The notes beneath the pieces are model-generated. The model had not been told where the DNA came from and did not search any database. It worked only from the letters and a program-made list of their open reading frames with translations. A stretch of DNA of 64,000 nucleotides from Anderseniella sp963698275 (GTDB lineage Bacteria; Pseudomonadota; Alphaproteobacteria; Rhizobiales; Aestuariivirgaceae). A program made the position numbers and the translations under genes. Where the stretch lies: contig CAVOQE010000002.1 of NCBI GenBank assembly GCA_963698275.1, forward strand, positions 186,001-250,000, in the 5' to 3' direction. Below are positions 27,081 to 35,822 of this stretch, piece after piece. How positions within the stretch are numbered: the stretch's first letter is position 1; each line of letters starts with the position of its first letter.

Positions 27081-27166
27081 GGGATGCTGACGTTATTCGT
27101 GATTTGACGGCACACGGTCTGCGTGTGCATCATTGGCACATCCGCTACACAAGGAGGTCTACAAAA

Positions 27167-27196
27167 ATGACTCCGCCAAAGCATCCTACGCTGTAA
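27167..27196 (+). other. Nine-codon ORF with a perfect Shine-Dalgarno
   Basis: AAGGAGGT (27151-27158) sits 8 bases before an ATG that opens MTPPKHPTL and stops. This is the strongest ribosome-binding site in the window for so short an ORF. It could be a leader peptide, a dual-function RNA, or chance. No structural gene follows for about 590 bp. Confidence 0.25.
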
Positions 27197-27330
27197 TCAG
27201 TCGACAGGGACGAAGCGCCTGCGCTTTGGCCTTGCAGCCTGATTTCAGCCATTCCGACATATAACCAACCTGAATTTCCGGGTACTCTTACCCGTATTAT
27301 GAAAAGCCTGGTTTCCTGACCGGGTAAAGG

Positions 27331-27384
27331 CAAACAAGCCAAAGGCCCCGTGCGGTTAAAGGTTCCGGCGGGGCCGCTTGTTTG
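27331..27384 (+). other. Long GC-rich hairpin in gene-free region
   Basis: Two stacked stems: CAAACAAG (27331-27338) with CTTGTTTG (27377-27384), and GGCCCCG (27344-27350) with CGGGGCC (27369-27375). All 15 base pairs are perfect. No T-run follows, so it is not a typical intrinsic terminator. It may be part of an RNA or an attenuator tail of the upstream transcript. Confidence 0.45.
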
Positions 27385-27518
27385 GGTCCGTGGTGTTGAA
27401 TTGCTCTGTTTACGAATAGGGCAGGGATTCTCACGTAAATCGTGATTTGACCAATGGTTAACAAATCGTTAGTTTTTGAGACTTGATAGCGAAGATTGCT
27501 CGTGTAAAGTGATCACGC

Positions 27519-27698
27519 TGTAGACGCGGATAGAACGCAGAACTTCATATAAAGCGTTTGTGACGTGTAATGGAGAATGATCGATCTGGAGCTGGCGGGC
27601 CCCAAATCCCCTGCTAACCCGTCCTGCCCGATCGATTGATACCTGGAGTATTAGGAGCTCCCCCTCGCTTCGACCTCAGGTTTTCTCTGGAGTCTGCA
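27519..27698 (+). ncRNA. ssrS: Probable structured small RNA, candidate 6S RNA
   Basis: About 180 nt between a plausible promoter (-35 TTGATA 27483-27488, -10 TAAAGT 27505-27510) and a strong terminator. The ends pair (TGTAGAC 27519-27525 with GTCTGCA 27692-27698). The interior GCGGGCCCCAAATCCCCTGC recalls GCGGGCCAGTCCCCTGAGC of E. coli 6S RNA, the strand that mimics an open promoter. Length and closing stem fit 6S RNA, which binds sigma-70 RNA polymerase. I could not run a covariance model; another ncRNA class remains possible. Confidence 0.5.
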
Positions 27699-27734
27699 AC
27701 CCCGCACATTGCCCCAATGTGCGGGGTTGTTTTA
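27698..27734 (+). terminator. Strong intrinsic terminator of the ncRNA
   Basis: A 13-bp perfect stem, AACCCCGCACATT with AATGTGCGGGGTT, a GCCCC loop and a following GTTTTATT. It is the best intrinsic terminator in the window and there is no protein gene directly before it, which supports a non-coding transcript upstream. Confidence 0.85.
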
Positions 27735-27789
27735 TTCATGTCATGAAAACACCCTCTGTTGAGTATCATGTAATGAAAGTGCGCCGGGT

Positions 27790-28680
27790 ATGACAGGTCA
27801 GCTTCAGGCAGCCGACAACGCTGCAACCGGGCCAGTTGAGCTGCAGGCGCGCAAACCAACCCGCATCCGGCTGCATTCATCCCTGACGGGTGCTGACATG
27901 GTTCGTGTGATCGCAAGTGAAAACATTGCTGATCTGAGACACAATCTGCAGGTGTTCATGATTACCGGAAGCGCTGCGTCAGTACACAAATCCAGGGTTT
28001 CGGCGCGCCGGCTTCGCGTTTTCCTGAAGGGCATGAAGACCCGGGTATTAGCTGAGACATACAAGCCACTGGCGGTGAACCTGAAGTTGGCCATGACGAT
28101 ACTGCACCCGGTGCGGCAGCACGACGTGGTCATGGATTGGCTGGAGGCAGCGGGAGTTGAGACGCGCGACAGGCAACAGGACCGGGCAGCGATGGTTCGT
28201 GAAGCGCGGACGCAAGTGTCAGGTGCCGGACTTATCGGCTTCGTGGACGAGTTCGCAAGGCAGATGCGGGCAGGAGGCTGGCGCCGGCGCGATACCGAGG
28301 TGCTTGATCAACCCTGCCTTTGTATATTGCCGGGCATAATTGATCGGTCCGTGCAAAACCTGTATCGGGCAGGCAGTCTTGATCGGGTGTTTGAAACAAC
28401 CGGCGACTATCACACCTTTCGCAAGGACCTGAAGCGGCTGAGGTACTGGTTGGAGTTTACCCGATCCCTGTTTGCCAGAAAGGATATCGCGCCGTGGCGC
28501 AAGACCTGCAAATTGCTGCAATCCACCCTGGGTACCATAAACGACCTCGATGAGGCCCGGATGACCGGACATGACAGGTTGATGGGCGCTGGTGAATGGG
28601 GACCCAGGCGCAGCGCAGCAGTCGATCTTGCCATAAGCCTGTCTGACACTCTCAATTTGCTGCCCAGGTTCTGGCGCTGA
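27790..28680 (+). CDS. CHAD-domain protein
   Basis: 296 residues. Conserved histidine alpha-helical domain (CHAD): VHKSRVSARRLRVFL near residue 60 and YHTFRKDLKRLRYWLEF near residue 200 carry the defining His and basic residues. CHAD proteins bind polyphosphate and often accompany a CYTH triphosphatase, but no CYTH domain is fused here. The ATG at 27774 is followed by an early stop, so 27790 is the first usable start. It stands alone between the ncRNA terminator and parE. Confidence 0.86.
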   Translation: MTGQLQAADNAATGPVELQARKPTRIRLHSSLTGADMVRVIASENIADLRHNLQVFMITGSAASVHKSRVSARRLRVFLKGMKTRVLAETYKPLAVNLKLAMTILHPVRQHDVVMDWLEAAGVETRDRQQDRAAMVREARTQVSGAGLIGFVDEFARQMRAGGWRRRDTEVLDQPCLCILPGIIDRSVQNLYRAGSLDRVFETTGDYHTFRKDLKRLRYWLEFTRSLFARKDIAPWRKTCKLLQSTLGTINDLDEARMTGHDRLMGAGEWGPRRSAAVDLAISLSDTLNLLPRFWR

Positions 28681-28842
28681 AGCCGGCAGTTTTGCCGGGA
28701 GTGTTCTGCCACCGGGCGACCGGGCAGGCCCGGCGTTCTAATTTGTGGCCTTTTTGTCGGGTAAACTCGCATTTGGTGTGGCGCGCGTGTCATACTGCAC
28801 TCACCTGATTCGCCACGATAATGATGAACAACCGGAATACGA

Positions 28843-30897
28843 ATGTCCAAGTCACTTGACCTGTTTGGCAACACAGAGGCTGCACCCGCTGCTGCAAAGC
28901 CAGTACCTGCTGCTCCTGCTGTCGCGCCTGAAAAGATGCATAAGCACCCGGCGGCTGAGGCCGGCTACACCGCTGCCGATATTGAGGTGCTGGAAGGCTT
29001 GGAGCCTGTTCGTCGCCGTCCCGGCATGTACATCGGCGGCACGGATGAAAAGGCATTGCATCATCTGTTTGCCGAAGTCATCGACAATTCCATGGATGAG
29101 GCGGTCGCCGGGCACGCCACCTTTATCGAGGTCGAGTATGACGCCGACGGCTTCCTGTGTGTCTCCGACAATGGCCGTGGCATTCCAATCGATCCGCATC
29201 CCAAGTTCAAGGACAAGTCTGCCCTGGAAGTCATTCTGACCACCTTGCATGCCGGCGGCAAGTTTGACTCGAAAGTCTATGAGACATCCGGCGGTTTGCA
29301 TGGTGTAGGCGTGTCGGTGGTAAATGCGCTGGCCGAAGTACTGGAAGTTGAAGTTGCCCGCAACCAGACACTGTACCGGCAGGTCTATTCTCGCGGATTT
29401 GCCCAGGGCCCGATATCGAACGAAGGCAAGGTTCACAACCGGCGCGGCACCAGGGTGCGCTTCAAACCTGACGAGCAGATTTTCGGCAAGGGCGCCAAGT
29501 TCAAACCGGCACGGCTGTTCAAGATGGCCCGATCCAAGGCCTATCTGTTTGGCGGTGTCGAAATTCGCTGGTCGGTTGACCCGGTTCATCTGACCGACAA
29601 GGACGAGACGCCGCAAAAAGCCGTTCTTCACTTCCCCGGCGGACTGAAGGACTATCTTGAGGAGGCCATTCACGGCCGCCCCCGGGTGGTGGACGAGATT
29701 TTTGCCGGCAAGCTGAAAAAGGAAGGCGGGCACGGCTCCGTTGAGTGGGCTGTTGCGTGGTTTGGCGGGGCTGACGGGTTCGTCTCATCCTACTGTAATA
29801 CGGTCCCGACGGCTGAGGGCGGCACGCACGAACAGGGGCTTCGCTTTGCGTTGAGCCGCTCCCTGAAAAACTATGCCGAACTGTCCGGCAACAAACGCGG
29901 GTCGGTGATCACGACGGACGATGTGATGTCGTCTGCCGGTATCATGCTGTCAGTGTTTATTCGCGAACCGGAATTCCAGGGCCAGACCAAGGAGAAACTG
30001 GCCACGGCAGAAGCATCCCGCATCGTCGACAAGGCCATATCTGACCATTTTGACCATTGGCTGACAGGCCATCCGGCCCAGGCGGACAAACTGCTGGACT
30101 GGGTGCTGGAGCGCGCCGAGGACCGCCTGCGCCGCCGCGCCGAGCGTGATGTGGGCCGCAAGACCGCCGTGCGCAAACTGCGCCTGCCGGGCAAGCTGTC
30201 CGATTGTTCGTCTGCCGGCCGGGAAGGCTCCGAACTGTTCATTGTGGAAGGTGATTCAGCGGGCGGCTCAGCCAAGCAGGCGCGTAACCGGAAGAACCAG
30301 GCCATCCTGCCCTTGCGCGGCAAGATCCTCAATGTTGCGTCCGCAACCCGCGACAAGCTGAATGCCAACCAGCAACTGGGCGATCTGCTGCAGGCACTGG
30401 GCTGTGGCACGGGCGACAAGTACCGTGAGGATGATTTGCGTTACGACAAGGTCATCATCATGACCGATGCTGATGTTGACGGGGCGCACATAGCCTCACT
30501 GCTCATCACCTTCTTCTACCGGCTGACCCCGGCGCTGATCGAGCAGGGCCATCTCTATCTGGCTGTGCCGCCGCTGTACCGGCTGGTGCAGGGCACCAAA
30601 TCAGCCTATGCACGAGACGATGCCCACAAGGACGAACTGCTCGGGAGCACATTTTCCGGCCGCGGCAAGGTCGAGATTTCCCGCTTCAAAGGCCTTGGTG
30701 AAATGATGCCGGCACAGCTCAAGGAAACCACCATGACACCGGGTAAACGCACCTTGCTGCAGGTGCAGATGGCTCAAAGCGAAGCTGAAGTGACGGCCCG
30801 AGTGGTCAAGGAACTGATGGGCAACAAGCCCGAAGACCGCTTCAATTTCATTACCGAGCGAGCCCAGTTCGTGGACGATGACGAACTGGATATCTGA
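28843..30897 (+). CDS. parE: DNA topoisomerase IV subunit B
   Basis: 684 residues. GHKL ATPase domain (EVIDNSMDEAV, GRGIP, GLHGVGVSVVNALAE), transducer, then TOPRIM domain (EGDSAGGSAKQARNR, LPLRGKILNV, DADVDGAHIASLL). With ParC it decatenates daughter chromosomes. The first ~40 residues are an Ala/Pro-rich extension. ParE rather than GyrB is chosen from overall length and the lack of the GyrB insert; parC is not in the window. Confidence 0.93.
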   Translation: MSKSLDLFGNTEAAPAAAKPVPAAPAVAPEKMHKHPAAEAGYTAADIEVLEGLEPVRRRPGMYIGGTDEKALHHLFAEVIDNSMDEAVAGHATFIEVEYDADGFLCVSDNGRGIPIDPHPKFKDKSALEVILTTLHAGGKFDSKVYETSGGLHGVGVSVVNALAEVLEVEVARNQTLYRQVYSRGFAQGPISNEGKVHNRRGTRVRFKPDEQIFGKGAKFKPARLFKMARSKAYLFGGVEIRWSVDPVHLTDKDETPQKAVLHFPGGLKDYLEEAIHGRPRVVDEIFAGKLKKEGGHGSVEWAVAWFGGADGFVSSYCNTVPTAEGGTHEQGLRFALSRSLKNYAELSGNKRGSVITTDDVMSSAGIMLSVFIREPEFQGQTKEKLATAEASRIVDKAISDHFDHWLTGHPAQADKLLDWVLERAEDRLRRRAERDVGRKTAVRKLRLPGKLSDCSSAGREGSELFIVEGDSAGGSAKQARNRKNQAILPLRGKILNVASATRDKLNANQQLGDLLQALGCGTGDKYREDDLRYDKVIIMTDADVDGAHIASLLITFFYRLTPALIEQGHLYLAVPPLYRLVQGTKSAYARDDAHKDELLGSTFSGRGKVEISRFKGLGEMMPAQLKETTMTPGKRTLLQVQMAQSEAEVTARVVKELMGNKPEDRFNFITERAQFVDDDELDI

Positions 30898-30966
30898 GTG
30901 TGACGACCTACTGACATTTTGGTGACAATCACGGCAAAGTGAGTTATCATTTCACCACGCACGAGC

Positions 30967-30994
30967 AGCCGGGTTCACGGCGGTGCGGCTTTTT
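30967..30994 (+). terminator. Probable terminator after parE
   Basis: AGCCG (30967-30971) pairs with CGGCT (30986-30990) around a GC-rich loop and runs into TTTTT. The stem is short but the T-run and position 70 bp after parE fit termination. Confidence 0.5.
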
Positions 30995-31008
30995 AGATTG
31001 TCATTGAG

Positions 31009-32025
31009 ATGCCGGTGCTGGGGACCTCCCGGACAGCCCGCGAATGGCCCACATGGGTCGCGCTCGCTGTCTGTTACACAATCTGGCTTTCTGCAGTCAT
31101 CTGGCACGATGCGCTGGGATGGTTCTGGGTTGCTCCGGCCATGTTGATGGCTACGCTTCATTCCTCCCTTCAGCATGAGGCGCTGCATGGCCACCCGACC
31201 CGGTCAGGCACCCTGAACGAAATACTGGTGTTTCCGGCAATCGGATTGTTTGTGCCGTACCGGCGGTTTCGAGACACTCACCTACGCCACCACAACAATG
31301 TCATGCTGACGGACCCTTACGACGATCCTGAAAGCTGGTATCTCAGCCGCCATGACTGGCATCGCACCAGCCCGTTGATGCGGGGCCTGCTGGGTATCAA
31401 CAGCACGCTGGCCGGTCGCGTTGTGGTTGGCCCGGCATTGGCCCTGTACGGTTTCTGGCGCAATGACCTCAATTTGGTGCGTGCCGGCGACAGGCAAGTG
31501 CTCCGGGCATACATCATGCATTTCACAGGCGTTGTGCCGGTTATTGCGCTGCTCGTCTGGCTGGATATTCCCTTGTGGACGTACGGGCTGTTCGTGGCCT
31601 ATCCGGGCATGTCGATACTGATGATCCGGACCTTCATTGAACATCGTGCAGAAGAAACGGTTGCCGAGCGTACTGCAGTGATAGAGGCAGGACTGTTGAT
31701 GCGACTACTGTTTCTCAACAACAACTACCACGCCGTCCATCACAGTCACCCGTTTGTGTCCTGGTCCGGGTTGCCGGATATCTGGCGCCAGCACCGGGCA
31801 AATATCTTGCGCGACAATGGCGGCTACCACTATCCCGGCGGTTATCTTCAGGTCGCCTGGTGCTGGCTCTTGCGCCGCCGCGAACCGGTCGAGCATCCCT
31901 TCATGCGCCGTAATATTGATGACGCCTACGAACGGACCTTTCAGCCGCAAAACGCCGGTCTTGAACGTGAAACGCCTATTCCCGGCGTTCAGGCGAAAGT
32001 TGTCCGCAGAAGCACAGAACCGTGA
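31009..32025 (+). CDS. Membrane fatty acid desaturase family protein
   Basis: 338 residues with several hydrophobic segments and the three His boxes of membrane di-iron desaturases: HEALHGH (56-62), THLRHHNN (90-97) and HAVHHSHP (about 240-247). Such enzymes introduce double bonds or hydroxyls into acyl or carotenoid chains. It starts only 15 bp after the parE terminator; no strong ribosome-binding site is visible at the chosen ATG. Exact substrate unknown. Confidence 0.85.
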   Translation: MPVLGTSRTAREWPTWVALAVCYTIWLSAVIWHDALGWFWVAPAMLMATLHSSLQHEALHGHPTRSGTLNEILVFPAIGLFVPYRRFRDTHLRHHNNVMLTDPYDDPESWYLSRHDWHRTSPLMRGLLGINSTLAGRVVVGPALALYGFWRNDLNLVRAGDRQVLRAYIMHFTGVVPVIALLVWLDIPLWTYGLFVAYPGMSILMIRTFIEHRAEETVAERTAVIEAGLLMRLLFLNNNYHAVHHSHPFVSWSGLPDIWRQHRANILRDNGGYHYPGGYLQVAWCWLLRRREPVEHPFMRRNIDDAYERTFQPQNAGLERETPIPGVQAKVVRRSTEP

Positions 32026-32167
32026 CTGAAACGGATTTGATCATTACCCGGCTGATCACTCCGGCACCAACCTCGGTAGTCTGCTGTTGAATGGTCACCT
32101 TCCAGTTCAGGCAAAGAAGTCGGCCGCAGCTTGATATCCGAGGCGGGTTGCCTCCATATGCGTGGCT

Positions 32168-32674
32168 ATGAAAATTGCTCACCAGTTTGAACGTCTCATG
32201 GCAATGGATGACGTGGCCTGGGCGCGGCATGCAAACCCGTGGTCGGGATGGACCCGGCTGCCCATTTTGCCGCTGCTGGCCTTGAGCTTCTGGTCGAGGG
32301 TCTGGATAGGCTGGTGGTGCCTGCTTCCGTTCCTGGCACTGGTCGTGTGGACGTTCTGGAACCCGCGCGCGTTTCCAAGGCCGGCCTCGACCGACAACTG
32401 GATGTCCAAGGTAACTTTCGGAGAGCGCGTGTGGCTGAACGCAGACGTTCACCCGATACCCGGCCATCACGCTCGCATGGCATCTTGCCTCGGCATGTTG
32501 GCGGGGGCTGGCCTTGCTCCGCTGATCTGGGGCCTGTGGGTGTTAAACCCCTGGGCGGTGCTGCTGGGACTGGTGATTACGGTCGTCGGCAAGTTGTGGC
32601 AGATGGACCGGATGGTCTGGATTTACCAGGATATGAAGGACAAGGTCCCGGAGTATGCCCAGTGGCTGCGCTGA
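32168..32674 (+). CDS. DUF6653-like small membrane protein
   Basis: 168 residues from ATG 32168; a GTG two codons earlier or the ATG at 32198 are alternatives. The segment MDDVAWARHANPWSGWTR and the late VWIYQDMKDKVPEYAQWL are characteristic of the DUF6653 family; three or four membrane helices lie between. Function unknown. It overlaps the following methyltransferase by 13 bp. Confidence 0.72.
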   Translation: MKIAHQFERLMAMDDVAWARHANPWSGWTRLPILPLLALSFWSRVWIGWWCLLPFLALVVWTFWNPRAFPRPASTDNWMSKVTFGERVWLNADVHPIPGHHARMASCLGMLAGAGLAPLIWGLWVLNPWAVLLGLVITVVGKLWQMDRMVWIYQDMKDKVPEYAQWLR

Positions 32675-33315
32675 ACTGCCTTGTATGCCATAGTGATGCA
32701 ACGAGTGTGCTGCTGGTTGATCGAGACCACAAGGCGTATCATCGCTGCAGCGTGTGTCAGGCAACGTTTCTTGATCCATCCTGTTTTCTGACTTCTGAGG
32801 CCGAATACGCCCACTACCTCACACATGAAAATGACGTGAGTGATGCTGGCTATAGAACATACCTGTCGAAACTGGCGGGTCCGTTGCTGGCCCGGCTTCG
32901 CCCGGCATCAACGGGTCTGGATTATGGCTGCGGGCCGGCACCGGCACTTGCTGAAATGATCAGGAAGGCCGGTCACGACATGTCGGTCTTCGACCCGTTT
33001 TTTGCCAACAACAGGTCTGCGCTGGCGCGAACCTACGATTTCGTAACATGCACTGAAACGGCTGAGCATTTTCACCGGCCGGCTGTTGAATTCAAACGGT
33101 TGGCCGGACTGTTGAAACCGGGCGGTGTGCTGGCGGTGATGACAATTTTTCAGACTGAGGATGCCCGGTTTGACAACTGGCGCTACCGGCATGATCCAAC
33201 TCACGTGGTGTTTTATCGCGAACACACATTTGCGGTTCTCGCCCAAATTCTCGAAATGCAATGCGAAAATATTGCCAAAGACGTGGTGTTCCTTGCCAAA
33301 CCGGATCGTTGCTAG
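32662..33315 (+). CDS. Class I SAM-dependent methyltransferase with N-terminal zinc-ribbon-like motif
   Basis: 217 residues from a GTG at 32662; the long open frame before it only shadows the DUF6653 gene. An N-terminal NCLVCHSD ... RCSVC pair looks like a zinc ribbon. The methyltransferase core has GLDYGCGPAPALAEMI (motif I), TCTETAEHFH and LLKPGGVLAVM. This arrangement is seen in many small methyltransferases of unknown substrate. The start is uncertain. Confidence 0.8.
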   Translation: MAALNCLVCHSDATSVLLVDRDHKAYHRCSVCQATFLDPSCFLTSEAEYAHYLTHENDVSDAGYRTYLSKLAGPLLARLRPASTGLDYGCGPAPALAEMIRKAGHDMSVFDPFFANNRSALARTYDFVTCTETAEHFHRPAVEFKRLAGLLKPGGVLAVMTIFQTEDARFDNWRYRHDPTHVVFYREHTFAVLAQILEMQCENIAKDVVFLAKPDRC

Positions 33316-33503
33316 AGTGTTCGGACAACTTTGCTGATCCAGCAGTCTTTTGTGGCCGCAAGCGCTGGTCAGTCTCGCTGGTGAGCCATGCCGGATGAAT
33401 GTAAGCGATCATGCACATGACATAATCTTTAATTGTAATACGGTTTCAGTCGGGGCATGGTCCGCGCCAAATTTAGGATTCATGATGATAAAGGGAATGT
33501 TTG

Positions 33504-34319
33504 ATGTCTTTTTCCGTATTCTTGCGTGCAGGCTTTGCAGGTGCCGCAGCGCTGGCGATTGTCGCCGTGTCTTCTGTTCAAGCGCAGGACGCCAAAACGC
33601 TGGCGACCGTTGATGGCCACGTGATCACCAGCAAGGATGTGGAATTTGCCAGAAACACGCTTGGCGAAGCTCTTAACCAGGTCGCACCTGACAAGCAGCA
33701 GGCCTTTATCATCAACATCCTGGTTGAGTCTCACTTGCTGGCCGACGCCGCTCGCAAGGAAGGCGTAGCCGAAACTGACGAATACAAGCGTCAGATGTCC
33801 TGGCTGGAAGTGCAGGCATTGCGTGAGGCATTTGTGCGCAAGCGGTCTGGTGAACTGGTCACGGATGCCGATGTCCAGGCCCGTTATGACGAAGCAAAGA
33901 AACAAGTGGCAGGCAAAAAGGAAGTCCAGGCCAGCCATATTCTGCTGAAGACCAAAGCTGAAGCAGAAGCGGTGATTGCCGAACTTGACAAGGGCGTTGA
34001 CTTTGCGGAATTGGCCAAGGCCAAATCAACCGGTCCGTCGGGGCCACGCGGCGGCGATCTCGGGTTCTTCGGTTCCGGTCGCATGGTGCCGGCTTTTGAA
34101 GCTGCGGTCTTTCCGATGGAAAAGGGCGCTTACACCAAACAACCGGTGCAGACCCAGTTTGGCTATCACGTCATCAAGAAGGTTGATGAACGCGAGCAGG
34201 CATTTCCCGAGTTGAAAGATGTCGCTGAGCGTATTCGCGTCAGTTTGCAAGCAGATAAATTACAGGTCATTGTCAAAGAGCTTCGCGAAAAGGCGAAGAT
34301 TGAACTCACTAAGCCGTAA
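33504..34319 (+). CDS. Periplasmic parvulin-type peptidyl-prolyl cis-trans isomerase
   Basis: 271 residues from ATG 33504 (a TTG directly before it is also in frame). Signal peptide SVFLRAGFAGAAALAIVAVSSVQA, then a SurA-like N-terminal region and a parvulin domain (QASHILLKTKAEAEAVI, GGDLGFFGSGRMVPAFE, TQFGYHVIKKVDE). It should assist folding of exported proteins. Length and layout match the Brucella-type PpiC/PrsA-like foldases. Confidence 0.9.
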   Translation: MSFSVFLRAGFAGAAALAIVAVSSVQAQDAKTLATVDGHVITSKDVEFARNTLGEALNQVAPDKQQAFIINILVESHLLADAARKEGVAETDEYKRQMSWLEVQALREAFVRKRSGELVTDADVQARYDEAKKQVAGKKEVQASHILLKTKAEAEAVIAELDKGVDFAELAKAKSTGPSGPRGGDLGFFGSGRMVPAFEAAVFPMEKGAYTKQPVQTQFGYHVIKKVDEREQAFPELKDVAERIRVSLQADKLQVIVKELREKAKIELTKP

Positions 34320-34368
34320 TCCGGCAATACTTGCCGGACCCCGCGGCAATTGCTGGAGGGTCTGATCG

Positions 34369-35220
34369 GTGAGACATATCTATTGGTTGTGCCGCATGTT
34401 TGGCGTTGCTGTCGTGTTGGTCGCGGCATCTGCATGGGCCGCTGCTGAAGTGAGCCTTGCCCAAACCGCCGGTGTAGTCCGCACGCCGAGCAATTGCCTT
34501 GCCATCGCGCAGAACCTGCCCAGGGCCCGCTTTGTCAGTTTGAAGCAGGTTCAGGGCGATCCTGCGTCAGGCGTGGTGCGTATCAGCTATGTCAGCCATT
34601 CAACATTCTGGATTGAAAGTCCGGGCGGTGTCACGATCGCGACCGACTATGCCGGATGGACAGGCCGCAAGGGCATCCCGCGTGTGGTCACAATGAACAA
34701 GGCGCACGAGACCCATTTTACCGACAGTCCTGATCCGGCTATCGAACATGTTCTTCGTGGCTGGAATCCTGAGGGCGGACGCAGCAACCACAATCTTGAA
34801 GTGGGCGATGTGTTGATCCGCAATGTCACTACAGATATTCGTGGATGGCAGATGCCCGAAAAGGATGCCAATTCGATCTTCATCTTTGAGATTGCCGGCT
34901 TGTGCATTGGCCATCTCGGGCACCTGCATCACGAGTTGGGGGCAGGGCACCTGGGCTGGATTGGACGGCTTGATGTCGTGATGGTGCCGGTTGACGGAAG
35001 CTGGACCCTGCCGATAGACAAGATGGCAGGTGTTATCAAACAGCTCAGATCGCGGGTGATTCTGCCGATGCATGCATTTGGCGACTATTCACTTTCTCAG
35101 TTTGTCGCCAACCTCAGCAATGACTTCGCCGTTCGTCGGGAGCAGGAACAGTCCATCACCTTGTCCATGGACAGTTTGCCTGCAAAACCCACGGTCATTG
35201 TGCTTCAGCCGCAGTTTTAA
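34369..35220 (+). CDS. Exported MBL-fold metallohydrolase-like protein
   Basis: 283 residues from a GTG behind CTGGAGGG. Signal peptide within the first ~30 residues (VAVVLVAASAWAAA). Beta-lactamase-fold features: ISYVSHSTFWIESPGGVTIATD, MNKAHETHFTD in place of the classic HxHxDH, IGHLGHLHHEL and ILPMHAFGDY. It resembles UlaG-like members, with an altered first metal motif, so activity is uncertain. 49 bp after the PpiC-like gene. Confidence 0.75.
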   Translation: MRHIYWLCRMFGVAVVLVAASAWAAAEVSLAQTAGVVRTPSNCLAIAQNLPRARFVSLKQVQGDPASGVVRISYVSHSTFWIESPGGVTIATDYAGWTGRKGIPRVVTMNKAHETHFTDSPDPAIEHVLRGWNPEGGRSNHNLEVGDVLIRNVTTDIRGWQMPEKDANSIFIFEIAGLCIGHLGHLHHELGAGHLGWIGRLDVVMVPVDGSWTLPIDKMAGVIKQLRSRVILPMHAFGDYSLSQFVANLSNDFAVRREQEQSITLSMDSLPAKPTVIVLQPQF

Positions 35221-35251
35221 CCTGCCACAACGAGAGTCATGCATCGCAGGC

Positions 35252-35276
35252 AATGCTGCAATGCAGCATTTTACAT
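35252..35276. other. Overlapping palindromes upstream of a small-protein gene
   Basis: AATGCTGC-AAT-GCAGCATT is an 8-bp perfect inverted repeat, and TGCAATG ... CATTGCA forms a second, overlapping one. It could be a weak terminator for the MBL gene (TTTT follows) or an operator for the 72-residue gene. Confidence 0.35.
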
Positions 35277-35369
35277 TGCAACGCAACAAAACAGTCACGA
35301 TCTTCCTCTACAAGATGTGCATCAAGACACCCGATTGTGGATGTCGTTGCAAAAAAGACGGAGAAGATC

Positions 35370-35588
35370 ATGGCTGTTACAGCTCAGATAAATCAATTCC
35401 ATACAGCGGATCATACCGATGAAATTGGGCCTGGCCGTTTCGCCCGGTTGATGACCCGCATTTCGCTGATCAGTGAGGCACGCGCGATCCACCGCCTGGA
35501 GACCGAGGCAGCTCACCTGCTGGACTCAGATCAACTGCGTCAGATCAAGGCCGATTTTGCCGCCCGCAAGGCGCAGGCGCTGAAATAG
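35370..35588 (+). CDS. Small protein of unknown function (72 residues)
   Basis: Starts at ATG 35370 behind GGAGAAG; the frame upstream lacks a good start. Sequence is helical and charged (RFARLMTRISLISEARAIHRLE, then LLDSDQLRQIKADFAARKAQ). No family recognised; it lacks the DUF1127 signature although size and basic character are similar. A proper terminator 58 bp downstream supports a real gene. Confidence 0.65.
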   Translation: MAVTAQINQFHTADHTDEIGPGRFARLMTRISLISEARAIHRLETEAAHLLDSDQLRQIKADFAARKAQALK

Positions 35589-35645
35589 GTGAACTTGCGA
35601 GACGTTCAGCTATAAAACAGCTCATCGTCTGACAGCACTGGAAAC

Positions 35646-35676
35646 AAGGCTGGACAATATGAGTCCGGCCTTTTTT
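35646..35676 (+). terminator. Intrinsic terminator after the 72-residue gene
   Basis: AAGGCTGGAC pairs with GTCCGGCCTT (one G-U pair) around a short AT-rich loop and is followed by six T. Confidence 0.85.
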
Positions 35677-35822
35677 CTTGCTCTGTGAGCGTGTACAATT
35701 GCAAATGTGATCACTGCCCAAGTTTCTCCGCAAATAAACCGCATGAGAAGGTGGAATGTAGTACATTGTCGTTTGCCGGGATCACGGTGGCTGGTGAAAT
35801 CCATGATGGCGTAGAGGATAGC

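Noticed and set aside
27137..27150. TGGCACATCCGCTACA as a sigma-54 promoter
   Set aside because: The -12 GC is missing at the required spacing after GG.
32239..32661. Upstream extension of the methyltransferase frame
   Set aside because: It only mirrors the DUF6653 gene in another frame; the conserved protein begins at the zinc-ribbon-like motif.
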